NCBI RefSeq assembly: GCF_008329965.1
Contig: NZ_CP036150.1
Coordinates: forward strand, 2,542,001 to 2,606,000
Origin: Oceanispirochaeta crateris
Lineage (GTDB): Bacteria > Spirochaetota > Spirochaetia > DSM-2461
Length of the DNA stretch: 64,000 bases
Direction: 5' to 3'
Shown: in pieces, positions 29,836 to 37,453 of the stretch
How positions within the stretch are numbered: the stretch's first letter is position 1
How the letters are laid out: the number at the start of each line of letters is the position of its first letter
The notes under the pieces: generated by a model
Seen by the model: only the letters and a program-made list of their open reading frames with translations
The model's database searches: none
What the model was told of the DNA's origin: nothing
Translations under genes and position numbers: made by a program

Positions 29836-30615
29836 ATGAAGAACTTTATATCAAAAATCCTCGGACAAAAATCTATTGCCCGGGGATATGTGGAGCTTGA
29901 ACTCTCTTGGCCTGAGGACTGTGAGACACCAAAACCGGGACAGTTTCTAACCATCCGCATTCAGGATCAGCCTGTCCCCCTCCTACGCAGACCCTTTGCT
30001 CTTTCATCTTTTAACCTTGATAAAAGAAGCGCCTCTATTGTCTATCAGGTCCGAGGAAAAGGCACCCGCATACTGGAATCTTTACCAGCTGGATCTTCAC
30101 TGGATATTTTAAGCCCTCTTGGAAATAGTTTCACAAATCCTTCAAAAGAGGAAACAGCAATCCTCGTTGCCGGAGGCATCGGCCTGGGTCCCATCTTGTA
30201 TTTTGCACGGGAGCTGGATAGAGCCGGCATGAACACCATATTGGTGTTCGGATGCCGGGACAAGACCCTGATCCCCAATCTGCCCCCCCTCAAAAATGGG
30301 AGCATCCAGTACTGCACAGATGATGGATCGGCAGGATTCTCAGGCAGTTCTGTAGCCTATTTAGAAAGTCTGTCACTCAAGGAGCTCTCTCAGCCACGCC
30401 TCTATGCCTGTGGACCAACGGGTATGTTAAGGGCCTGTCATAATTTTGCACTCAAGGCGGACCTGCCTTGCGAAACGGCAATGGAGGAGATGATGGCCTG
30501 TGGCGTGGGAGCCTGTATGGGCTGTGTCGTTGAGTTAGAAGGTAAAGAACAAAAATACGCCCGGGTCTGCAAAGACGGCCCGGTATTTCAATCCAGGGAT
30601 ATAAAATGGACCTGA
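29836..30615 (+). CDS. pyrK: Dihydroorotate dehydrogenase B, electron-transfer subunit
   Basis: Passes electrons from dihydroorotate oxidation to NAD. The 259-aa protein has the FAD-binding RRPFALSS motif (51-58), the NAD-binding GGIGLGP region (113-119) and CGPTGM, and the C-terminal [2Fe-2S] cysteines C222, C227, C230 and C245. It starts two bases after the regulator stop and overlaps pyrD by 10 bp, so the three genes are co-translated. Confidence 0.95.
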   Translation: MKNFISKILGQKSIARGYVELELSWPEDCETPKPGQFLTIRIQDQPVPLLRRPFALSSFNLDKRSASIVYQVRGKGTRILESLPAGSSLDILSPLGNSFTNPSKEETAILVAGGIGLGPILYFARELDRAGMNTILVFGCRDKTLIPNLPPLKNGSIQYCTDDGSAGFSGSSVAYLESLSLKELSQPRLYACGPTGMLRACHNFALKADLPCETAMEEMMACGVGACMGCVVELEGKEQKYARVCKDGPVFQSRDIKWT

Positions 30616-31508
30616 GTATAAAAATAAGAAACAAGATTCTGCCCAATCCCGTGGGTGTGGCCTCGGGAACATTTGGATACGGAGAAGAATACGCTCCCTT
30701 AACAGATTTATCTGCACTGGGAGCCATCTATACAAAAGCGGTGACCGTAGAGCCACGGCCGGGAAACCCCCTGCCCCGCCTCGTGGAGACCACGGCGGGC
30801 ATGATCAATTCCATAGGTCTGGCCAATGTAGGGACTAAGAGATTTCTCAGCGAGAAGATTCCCTTTTTGAATACCCTGAGCTGCCCGGTCATCCTCAATG
30901 TAGCCGGAAGCCTGGAGGAGGATTACGCCGAAGTGATCCGCCGGGTAGACGATCAGGAGGCCATATGGGGGTATGAAGTCAACATATCCTGTCCCAATGT
31001 GAAAAAAGGAGGACTGGCTTTTGGCACAGATCCTCATCAGGTGGAGCGTCTAACCTCCTCCTTAAGACAACTAACAGAAAAACCTCTGATCATGAAACTC
31101 ACTCCCAATGTGACTGATATCACGGCCATTGCCAAAGCTGCCGAACAGGGTGGTGCCGATGCACTGGCCTGTATCAATACGGTCATGGGAATGTCCGTGG
31201 ATATTCACAAAAAGAAGCCCTCCATCCCGGCCGTGACAGGAGGTCTTTCCGGACCGGCCATAAAACCGGTTGGTATCGCTGCTGTGTATCGTGTCAGCAA
31301 GGCGGTCTCCATCCCGGTGATAGGCCTGGGTGGCATTATGAACGGAGACGATGCGGTGGAATACCTGCTGTCTGGAGCCTCGGCTATTCAGATCGGAACG
31401 GCCAACTTTGTTGATCCTGATACCTCATCCAAGGTGCTGGCGGGTATCAAGGCGTATATGGAAGGCTCTGGATTCTCGAAGATCAGTGATTTTCACGGAT
31501 ATTTTTAA
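30606..31508 (+). CDS. pyrD: Dihydroorotate dehydrogenase B, catalytic subunit
   Basis: Oxidises dihydroorotate to orotate in pyrimidine synthesis. The 300-aa class 1B enzyme begins at residues like SIKIRNKILPNPVGVASG, has the catalytic cysteine C129 in VNISCPN, the FMN-binding K44, and the GGI-type phosphate loops (IGLGGIMNG). Class 1B requires PyrK, which is encoded immediately upstream. It ends 3 bp from convergent nth. Confidence 0.97.
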   Translation: MDLSIKIRNKILPNPVGVASGTFGYGEEYAPLTDLSALGAIYTKAVTVEPRPGNPLPRLVETTAGMINSIGLANVGTKRFLSEKIPFLNTLSCPVILNVAGSLEEDYAEVIRRVDDQEAIWGYEVNISCPNVKKGGLAFGTDPHQVERLTSSLRQLTEKPLIMKLTPNVTDITAIAKAAEQGGADALACINTVMGMSVDIHKKKPSIPAVTGGLSGPAIKPVGIAAVYRVSKAVSIPVIGLGGIMNGDDAVEYLLSGASAIQIGTANFVDPDTSSKVLAGIKAYMEGSGFSKISDFHGYF

Positions 31509-31511
31509 ACT

Positions 31512-32141
31512 TCAGATCTGAACTGAGGGGCAAAGATCTTTCAAGGGACAGCCGGAGCAGTCGGGCTTCCTGGCAAAACAGTACTTCCTTCCGTGCAAAT
31601 TGATTGTCATAGAAAAATCGGACTGGATCTCCTTAGGGATAGCCCTGGACAGTTGCTTTTCAATTTTTTCGGGTTCTGTGAATTTTGTAAATCCAAGCCG
31701 CTTACTGACCCTCTTAAAATGTGTGTCCACGATGATCGCCGGCTGGTCGAATATATGATAGAGAATGACATTGGCTGTTTTTCTTCCCACACCCGGTAGG
31801 GATGTCAGCTCCTTCATGGTGTTTGGGAGGCTGTTATCCCCTCTATCCTGAAGAGCCGCAGCGGTCTTAATGATATTGGCCGCCTTCACTCTGTAGAATC
31901 CGGTACTATGAATGATGGCCTCCACATCGTTCTGCTCGGCTGCAGCCAACTCCGAAGGCCCGGGATAGCGCTTGAAGAGCTCAGGAGTGACCTTGTTCAC
32001 GCCTGCATCTGTTGTTTGTGCCGAAAGGATTACGGCAATGAGGAGTTCAAAAGGATTATTGTAGTTTAAAAGCGGCTTCCGGTCGGGATATTCCAGATTC
32101 AGGATGCTCGTCACCATGCGTGCTTTTTCGGATTTTGTCAT
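31512..32141 (-). CDS. nth: Endonuclease III
   Basis: Base-excision DNA glycosylase/AP lyase for oxidised pyrimidines. The 209-aa protein has the helix-hairpin-helix LPGVGRKTAN with catalytic K121, the aspartate D139 in IIVDTHFKR, and the [4Fe-4S] cysteines C188, C195, C198 and C204 with normal C-x6-C-x2-C-x5-C spacing. There is no ribosome binding site; a promoter-like pair sits directly upstream and would give a leaderless mRNA. Confidence 0.96.
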   Translation of the reverse strand: MTKSEKARMVTSILNLEYPDRKPLLNYNNPFELLIAVILSAQTTDAGVNKVTPELFKRYPGPSELAAAEQNDVEAIIHSTGFYRVKAANIIKTAAALQDRGDNSLPNTMKELTSLPGVGRKTANVILYHIFDQPAIIVDTHFKRVSKRLGFTKFTEPEKIEKQLSRAIPKEIQSDFSMTINLHGRKYCFARKPDCSGCPLKDLCPSVQI

Positions 32142-32148
32142 GCTTATT

Positions 32149-32178
32149 ATTATGAAAAATATCTGTTGTCTATGGCAA
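32149..32178 (-). promoter_or_regulatory. nth promoter, possibly leaderless
   Basis: On the minus strand TTGCCA (32173-32178), 18 bp, CATAAT (32149-32154), then seven bases to the nth ATG. No Shine-Dalgarno sequence is present. Confidence 0.5.
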
Positions 32179-32236
32179 GAGATCTTTTTCTATATATAAA
32201 GAATAGAATTACACTAAAAAAGTTGAAAGTTATATA

Positions 32237-32265
32237 TTGACCAAAAATCAATTGGTTTATATACT
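32237..32265 (+). promoter_or_regulatory. tRNA promoter
   Basis: TTGACC (32237-32242), 17 bp, TATACT (32260-32265). The expected start site is about five bases before the mature tRNA-Pro 5' end, and an AT-rich upstream stretch may act as an UP element. Confidence 0.75.
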
Positions 32266-32277
32266 TCCTCAACATTA

Positions 32278-32350
32278 CGGGGTATAGCCTAGTGGCTAAG
32301 GCGCCTGCTTTGGGAGCAGGAAATCGCAGGTTCGAGTCCTGCTACCCCGA
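32278..32350 (+). tRNA. tRNA-Pro (anticodon UGG)
   Basis: Acceptor arms CGGGGTA and TACCCCG pair fully, with discriminator A. The anticodon stem-loop CCTGC-TTTGGGA-GCAGG gives anticodon TGG, and the T loop TTCGAGTC is present. CCA is not encoded. Confidence 0.97.
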
Positions 32351-32411
32351 TATAAGGTTTTTCAGCCTGTCAGGTTTTGAGATGACATCGATGATCCTGA
32401 TATTGAAATCT

Positions 32412-32485
32412 GCGTCCATAGCTCAGCTGGATAGAGCATCGCCCTTCTAAGGCGAGGGTCAAAGGTTCGAATCCTTTTGGACGTA
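32412..32485 (+). tRNA. tRNA-Arg (anticodon UCU)
   Basis: Acceptor arms GCGTCCA and TGGACGT pair with one G-U at the end. The anticodon stem-loop TCGCC-CTTCTAA-GGCGA gives TCT; the D loop and TTCGAATC T loop are present. CCA is not encoded. It lies 61 bp after tRNA-Pro and is probably co-transcribed. Confidence 0.97.
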
Positions 32486-32488
32486 CTT

Positions 32489-32535
32489 TAAAAGCCATTT
32501 AATCGGGATATCCCCTGATTAGATGGCTTTTTTTT
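32489..32535 (+). terminator. Intrinsic terminator of the tRNA operon
   Basis: A long stem AAAGCCATTTAATC paired with GATTAGATGGCTTT (one mismatch or bulge) around a short GGGATATCCCC-type core, followed by eight T residues and another T-rich run. Confidence 0.85.
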
Positions 32536-32639
32536 GTCTTTTTGGAGTTTTACAGCAACCCAGGGATCAAAAAGAGATGCGGATCAAGTTCTTATCATTG
32601 ACGGTGAGGATATTATGAGGGTTGTGGTTTTTTAGCCTT

Positions 32640-32669
32640 TTGACGATTATCCTAAATATGTATTATAAA
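32640..32669 (+). promoter_or_regulatory. Promoter placed for a leaderless mRNA
   Basis: TTGACG (32640-32645) and TATAAA (32664-32669) with an 18-bp spacer, then four bases to the ATG at 32674. No ribosome binding site fits. Confidence 0.55.
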
Positions 32670-32673
32670 GACT

Positions 32674-32952
32674 ATGGATACAGTTCTAACAATCCTGTTC
32701 GCCTTGCTTCCTGTTGGGATCATTATCCAATGGCTCATCTATTTTTCAAAAATAAAACCATTTTGCCTGAAAGTAGGCTATATCTCTCCTGAGAAGAGAA
32801 GCAATCCAAAATCATGGGACGAGATCAGCTATTATATCTCTCAAGCCAGCCATCCCCTTTTCAACTGGGGAACGATGGGGCATATCTTAGCCTCTCTGCC
32901 TTTTTTCATATTCTTGGTTTTTGTTCTTCTACTGATCGCCGGTGTTTTGTAA
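32674..32952 (+). CDS. Small two-helix membrane protein, unknown
   Basis: A 92-aa protein with two hydrophobic helices (about 4-26 and 71-91) and a basic/polar loop between them. No family is recognised. The strong promoter whose -10 box ends four bases before the ATG supports expression and suggests leaderless translation. It stands alone between the tRNA operon and a minus-strand lipoprotein. Confidence 0.55.
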   Translation: MDTVLTILFALLPVGIIIQWLIYFSKIKPFCLKVGYISPEKRSNPKSWDEISYYISQASHPLFNWGTMGHILASLPFFIFLVFVLLLIAGVL

Positions 32953-33003
32953 CAAAGAACACCGGCTCCAGGCAGCAGTTTCCCGTTGCCGTGTTACGCA
33001 TTA

Positions 33004-33486
33004 TTAAGACTCGGGAATTGGTGTAATTGTAAAAGATCCTGAATCTGTAACTGTTTTGAAATCCAGTATTTCTTCTGTTTCATAATTAACTTTTGTAAAA
33101 TAAAAACTAACATCCTCAAAAGAAACTGTTGTTCCAACGACTGAGACTACGCCACTTGTAGCAATGAATGAATATACCTCACCCGCAGTCCCATCATAAT
33201 ATGTAAATACAAACTCTACTTGACCATCTTCTATAGCACTAACGGTGCACTCATAATCATCACCATCTGGTAAAGTGCTAAAACCTTCACTATAAAATGA
33301 AATCTCTGCATATCCCACATCTGTATATTCATAGTAATTCAAATACGAATTACCATAAGTTGAATACTCCAGTGTTGAAATTGCAAGATCCGAAAAGGAT
33401 ATATCACCAGAGCCAGAATCGGAACTACATCCGGCAAAAAGAAAGAGAGCAAGGATAAGCAGAACCGGGAAAATCGTTTTTTTCAT
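33004..33486 (-). CDS. Small lipoprotein, unknown
   Basis: A 160-aa protein with a lipoprotein signal (MKKTIFPVLLILALFL, lipobox FAGC at C20) followed by a Ser/Gly/Asp linker. The mature part is a short beta-rich domain with many Tyr and acidic residues. It has a good AGGAG site before the ATG. No family is recognised. Confidence 0.65.
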   Translation of the reverse strand: MKKTIFPVLLILALFLFAGCSSDSGSGDISFSDLAISTLEYSTYGNSYLNYYEYTDVGYAEISFYSEGFSTLPDGDDYECTVSAIEDGQVEFVFTYYDGTAGEVYSFIATSGVVSVVGTTVSFEDVSFYFTKVNYETEEILDFKTVTDSGSFTITPIPES

Positions 33487-33610
33487 TTATAAACTCCTAT
33501 ACATTTTTATCCAGAATAATATAGAATTTAATAACTATCAACTGAATAAAGATTTGGAGTGAATCCTGAAATTGCATGAGCAATCGTCTATTACCATCTG
33601 CAGGATATCT

Positions 33611-34360
33611 TTATTCATCCCTATGGATAACATCCCGAAGCTTATGCAGGGGTGCTTTCAGCTGAAATGCAAGCTCCTTTAAAACCTCACCGGGTTCAAC
33701 AGTGGAAAGGACAATAGAGGGAATATGATGCCGGGGAAACTGCCGGGCAAGGTCCAGCACCTCCTGATAGAGCTCCGCCTTGGGGTTCATCGGCACCGAA
33801 GGTTTCCCATCGGTAATCAATATGAGCTCTGGATGGTCGTGGGGATGACGAACCCGCTCGGAGCGGATAATCTGAAGCACCGTATAAAGACCTTCGGCGA
33901 GAGGTGTCCCGCCCCCTGTCGCCACGGCCTGAAGGGCTTGACGGGCGAGAGTGATACTGGTGGTTGGAGCCAAGACCTCATGGGCATGCCAGTGATGGAA
34001 AACGACCACCCCCACCCTGTATCGTTTCTGATAGGCTTGGGTCAAAAGCCCTAACACGGCCCCCTTGGCAAGTTTCATCTGCTCTTCCACCAGCATGGAA
34101 TCTGAGGCATCAACCAGAAAATGAATGGTCCTTCTGACCGGTTGTACCCTGATGCGGCGGTGAAGATCGTGAAAAAGAATACCATGGGAACCTGCAGAAG
34201 CCCCTCCGAAATGACGGCGCATGGCGGCGGCCAGACAGCTAGCCAGAGGATCTATTTCATCAATTTGTTCTGCGGACTTAACGGGGACAGAAGCAACATG
34301 CCTCCCGTAGCGGGAAACACTCTGAGGCTTACGGCTCGGCAAGAGACTATGCTCCTCCAA
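33611..34360 (-). CDS. VWA (ChlD-type) part of a chelatase, read in the -1 frame
   Basis: Encodes the von Willebrand A domain of a ChlD/BchD-like chelatase subunit. It has the metal-ion-dependent adhesion site DASDSM, the downstream GGGTPLAEG threonine, and LILITDGKPS. The frame has no ATG or ribosome site at its head: the first possible start is a poor TTG at 34360, but the frame stays open upstream to 34408, exactly where the preceding AAA+ frame carries an A-AAA-AAG slippery heptamer. The most natural reading is that this part is translated by -1 frameshifting as the end of a fusion of about 650 residues, normal for ChlD. An alternative is a separate protein started at TTG. Confidence 0.75.
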   Translation of the reverse strand: MEEHSLLPSRKPQSVSRYGRHVASVPVKSAEQIDEIDPLASCLAAAMRRHFGGASAGSHGILFHDLHRRIRVQPVRRTIHFLVDASDSMLVEEQMKLAKGAVLGLLTQAYQKRYRVGVVVFHHWHAHEVLAPTTSITLARQALQAVATGGGTPLAEGLYTVLQIIRSERVRHPHDHPELILITDGKPSVPMNPKAELYQEVLDLARQFPRHHIPSIVLSTVEPGEVLKELAFQLKAPLHKLRDVIHRDE

Positions 34361-34386
34361 AGAGAGGCGCAGGGGCGTCTCATTCC

Positions 34387-35562
34387 CTAGAAGGACAACA
34401 TTGGGTGCTTTTTTTTTAGGTAGGAAAATATAGGCATACCGCCGGCAAAAGAACCGGGAAAAATATCTTCATCGGGGTCAAATATGGCTTCAAACTCATC
34501 TTCCTCAGCTTCTCCGCCTTCGTGAAGAAAGGGGGTTTCTCCAAAAACCTCGACAATCGCCTTTTGCAGTTCCTTGGGCAGCTCCGTTCCTCCTTGCTCG
34601 AGAAAACGGTCTAGGCGGTGGGGAAGAACCATGGTAGACGCTTGAAGAATATCCTCAGGAGTAACCCGGTCCCGCTCTTCAAAAGCAGCAATGGCCGTTG
34701 CGACCTTTATCATGGTTATCTCAGCACGGTGTCCCTGGGCGCCGACCTTCACAGCCAACTCGGATGAGGCATCAAAGACCTCCTCCGGAACAGATATTTC
34801 GGAAAGAAGAAAGCGGGCTTTTGCGATCTGCTGGCGAAGGGTATTCTGGGTATCTTCCCATTTATCACAGAATGCCTGAGGATTTTTTTCGTAGGCAAGA
34901 CGGCGCCTCACCAGCTCACTCCTCTGCTTCACATCCTGTTCGCCAATAACATTGATACAAAGACCAAAGCGGTCAAGAAACTGGGGCCGAAGCTCCCCCT
35001 CTTCGGGATTCATGGTGCCAATGAGGATAAAATCGGCCGGATGAAGAACAGAGAGCCCCTCTCTTTCCACCCGGTTAATACCAGAGGCGGATGTATCCAG
35101 GAGGAGATCCACTAGATGATCGTCTAACAAATTTACTTCATCCACATAGAGTATACCCCGGTTGGCTGCAGCAAGGAGGCCTGGTTGAAACACTCTGTCG
35201 CCGGAGCGAAGGGCGCTCTCCAACTCTAAAGACCCAACAAGACGGTCCTCAGTCGCACCCAGTGGCAATTCAACAAGAGGGACAGAATACTCCACACTCT
35301 GAAGGACTTCACCCTTCTCAGCTTTAAGCCTGCAGTCTTCATGAATATAAGAACTGGCCTCTGGATCACAGTGATAGGGACAGTCCTTTACCACCTTGAT
35401 GGGCAAAAGCAGCTCAACTAATGACCTGACAGCGGTAGTCTTGGCTGTACCTTTATGACCACGAATCAGCACTCCGCCAATGGAGGGATCGATGGCATTC
35501 AGAATCAGAGAGGCTTTCATGGTTTCCTGGCCGACTATGGCTGTGAAAGGATATTTACTCAT
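34387..35562 (-). CDS. AAA+ chelatase subunit (ChlI/BchI type), zero-frame product
   Basis: ATPase motor that drives metal insertion by a chelatase, together with a VWA subunit and a large CobN/ChlH subunit. The product of 391 aa has Walker A GHKGTAKT (35-42), the ChlI-type insertion with C61, C65 and C77, Walker B ILYVDE (about 137-142) and the sensor region of the family. I choose the ATG at 35562; a TTG twelve codons upstream is possible, and neither has a good ribosome site. It ends seven codons after the slippery site with KKKHPMLSF. The upstream leader looks like a cobalamin riboswitch, so the metal is probably cobalt. Confidence 0.85.
   Translation of the reverse strand: MSKYPFTAIVGQETMKASLILNAIDPSIGGVLIRGHKGTAKTTAVRSLVELLLPIKVVKDCPYHCDPEASSYIHEDCRLKAEKGEVLQSVEYSVPLVELPLGATEDRLVGSLELESALRSGDRVFQPGLLAAANRGILYVDEVNLLDDHLVDLLLDTSASGINRVEREGLSVLHPADFILIGTMNPEEGELRPQFLDRFGLCINVIGEQDVKQRSELVRRRLAYEKNPQAFCDKWEDTQNTLRQQIAKARFLLSEISVPEEVFDASSELAVKVGAQGHRAEITMIKVATAIAAFEERDRVTPEDILQASTMVLPHRLDRFLEQGGTELPKELQKAIVEVFGETPFLHEGGEAEEDEFEAIFDPDEDIFPGSFAGGMPIFSYLKKKHPMLSF
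34408..34414 (-). other. -1 frameshift slippery site
   Basis: On the minus strand a run of nine A followed by G contains A-AAA-AAG exactly in the zero-frame register used by E. coli dnaX. A -1 slip there joins the AAA+ frame to the open VWA frame; the zero-frame TAG lies 18 bases after the heptamer. Short complementary segments GAG-A-CGC and GCG-C-CTC about 20-40 bases downstream could form a stimulatory hairpin. I do not see a clear upstream Shine-Dalgarno-like stimulator. Confidence 0.75.
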
Positions 35563-35611
35563 GTTGGTAAAATACCATTCTATCTGATCAAAAGTCAAAG
35601 GTTTAGTAACC

Positions 35612-35695
35612 TGATTTTAGAGAAGGGGACAAAGAGGATTCAAACCGCTTCCCGACCTGATCGCTGACAGACAAGGCACCTTAGAGCCATGGGCG
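35612..35695 (-). promoter_or_regulatory. Cobalamin-riboswitch-like leader
   Basis: Reading the minus strand in order: AAGGTGCC, a 25-base variable part, GGGAAGCGGTTTGAATCC, then TTTGTCCCC. This follows the core order of the cobalamin riboswitch (GGTxCC, GGGAA-GGTG-AA-TCC, CCCC). The terminal GCxACTGT box is missing, so it may be a divergent or degenerate variant. It lies about 50 bases before the AAA+ chelatase start. Confidence 0.5.
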
Positions 35696-35706
35696 GTCGG
35701 CTCTAA
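35681..35706 (+). terminator. Hairpin with T-tract at the arsR 3' end
   Basis: Perfect 8-bp arms TTAGAGCC and GGCTCTAA with a 10-base loop, overlapping the arsR stop codon. On the plus strand the hairpin is followed by a T-rich tract, as in an intrinsic terminator, although no plus-strand gene ends here. Confidence 0.4.
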
Positions 35707-36119
35707 TTGTTTTTTTTATATTCAATCCATTCATCACTTTCGGCCCCAATCACACAGGCACCATCGACCCTCATGGAGAGGCGCTTTTGGCAGTGACCAA
35801 TTTCTGTCTGCATCAGTTCTTCCGGAATTGTCAGCACCGTATTTCTGATGGATTCATCAAAAGCATCGTGACTGCTTCTGTAATGATAGAAAGACCACCG
35901 CCCCTCTTTTTTTTCATAAATGAGTCCCGCATTTTTCAGAATTCTCAAATGTTTGGAAACATTGTATTGATTTTCATTGAGAACATCGATGATCTCTGAT
36001 GCGCTGATCTTCGAATCAATAGAGAGCAACAGCCACATGATCTTAAGTCTCGTGATATCCGATAGGGCTTTAAAGACAATAGTATAACTGTCCCAGGGGT
36101 TAATTTCATTCTGATTCAT
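35703..36119 (-). CDS. arsR: ArsR-family transcriptional regulator
   Basis: A 138-aa winged-helix repressor. The core (about 15-95) begins FKALSDITRLKIMWLLL and has the recognition helix QYNVSKHLRILKNAGLI followed by the wing EKKEGRWSFYHY. The classic ELCVCDL metal site of E. coli ArsR is absent; candidate cysteines lie near the C-terminus (GHCQKR, GACVIG), so metalloid sensing, if any, uses another site. Its neighbours are an efflux-type permease and arsenate reductase, which supports the arsenic role. Confidence 0.85.
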   Translation of the reverse strand: MNQNEINPWDSYTIVFKALSDITRLKIMWLLLSIDSKISASEIIDVLNENQYNVSKHLRILKNAGLIYEKKEGRWSFYHYRSSHDAFDESIRNTVLTIPEELMQTEIGHCQKRLSMRVDGACVIGAESDEWIEYKKNN

Positions 36120-36156
36120 GTTCTACTTCCATATTCATTGTCCCTTTATTCAGAAC

Positions 36157-36172
36157 ATATACTAACATATAA
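36157..36172. promoter_or_regulatory. Possible ArsR operator upstream of arsR
   Basis: Imperfect dyad TATA-CTAACA-TATA about 40 bases upstream of the arsR start. The core TACTAACATA recurs at 37389-37398 upstream of arsC. Confidence 0.4.
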
Positions 36173-36240
36173 GAGCCTGCTTTATATTTGTCAAAAAAGC
36201 CCTATCGCGACAACACTTTTTAACTCATTTATTTGAAGAA

Positions 36241-37224
36241 TTAAATGAACATAAACAAAAAGCCTCCAGAAATGGCCAGCGCAAGGACGGTCAATGTAAA
36301 GGCGAGGACTCCTTTGGGCTTCAGCATGGATGAGAGGATGGCGAGTTCGGGTAAACTGGCTCCTGTTCCTCCGATAAGAAGGGCCACGGCGGCTCCCATG
36401 CCCATACCCTTTACTAGGAGTGTTCTCAGAAGTGGAATAGCCATTTCGATTCGCAGATAGAGGGGAACACCAATAGCTGAGGCAAGAGGAATGGCATACC
36501 AGGAATCATTTCCAACATATTTTTCAACAATGGAACTAGGTATGAAAGCAAGAGCAACCCCGCTGATAACCGCACCGATAATGGCGTAAGGAACTATCTG
36601 CTTGAAAAGGGCCAGAGCAAAGTTGAGGGCACTTTCTACCTTTTCCCGGGTCCCACCGCCGGCACTGCCTGCCTGGCAACAGCTGGTTGCGGCTGTCGTT
36701 CCTTCAGAACATGCGGATTCCTTTTTGACTTCACCACAACAAGATTCAGAACTCTTCTTATTCTTGGATTCTGCAATTTCAGCCAGGTTTTTAACCTGGT
36801 TCTTCACCCGGCTTCTTCCAACGGTCAGACCAGCTATAATGGCACCCACAAAGGTCCAAACCAAGTAAATGAGGGCAACTTTCCAACCAAAGGTTCCAAA
36901 GATAATACCAACAACAACAAAGTTACAAAGAGGAGCCGAAATCAAAAACGGCAGAACCGTTGAAAAAGGAGCCCCCATTTCAATCATGCCCATGGCAACG
37001 GGAACCATGGAGGCGCTACAAAAAGGAGTCAGAGTCCCTAAGGCAGCACCCATGAAAGCTCCTACAATGGTATTCTGATTCTTAAGTTTTTTCTGAAATT
37101 TTTCTTGAGGAATATATTCTCTGACAAATCCGGTAAGAATAGAAATTCCTGCAATAATAACGACAAGAACCCAGGCAACGTGCCAGAATTCTCCAAATGC
37201 AATACTCAATTTTTCATCAATCAT
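36241..37224 (-). CDS. Permease of the ArsP/DUF318 family
   Basis: A 327-aa integral membrane protein with about eight helices, of the permease family that exports arsenicals (ArsP) or related compounds. I start at the ATG at 37224 because AGGAG lies eight bases upstream; two earlier ATGs lack this. Between the two membrane halves is a cytoplasmic loop rich in cysteine (ESCCGEVKK, SACSE, TSCCQAG) that could bind As(III) or another thiophilic metal. Its place between arsR and arsC supports arsenic efflux. Confidence 0.8.
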   Translation of the reverse strand: MIDEKLSIAFGEFWHVAWVLVVIIAGISILTGFVREYIPQEKFQKKLKNQNTIVGAFMGAALGTLTPFCSASMVPVAMGMIEMGAPFSTVLPFLISAPLCNFVVVGIIFGTFGWKVALIYLVWTFVGAIIAGLTVGRSRVKNQVKNLAEIAESKNKKSSESCCGEVKKESACSEGTTAATSCCQAGSAGGGTREKVESALNFALALFKQIVPYAIIGAVISGVALAFIPSSIVEKYVGNDSWYAIPLASAIGVPLYLRIEMAIPLLRTLLVKGMGMGAAVALLIGGTGASLPELAILSSMLKPKGVLAFTLTVLALAISGGFLFMFI

Positions 37225-37388
37225 TCTCGATTCTCCTATCATATGCTTACATGCGCTATTTTGCATGTATTGTGATAATGATGAAAACTAGAATCCTTGT
37301 CAATAGGATTTACACCAGTTCTCTCCCCCCTACCCCAGCCCTTTAGAATGTAATGATTCCCCTGAGATAGTTCTCTTTTCTAATGAAT

Positions 37389-37398
37389 TACTAACATA
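37389..37398. promoter_or_regulatory. Shared TACTAACATA motif upstream of arsC
   Basis: The ten-base TACTAACATA found upstream of arsR is repeated here, 55 bases before the arsC start. It is a candidate binding site for the same ArsR protein. Confidence 0.35.
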
Positions 37399-37453
37399 AC
37401 AGAGCTGTATTCTTTTCTAGGATTAAAGATAATTATGAAAAAAAGAGGTAAAT

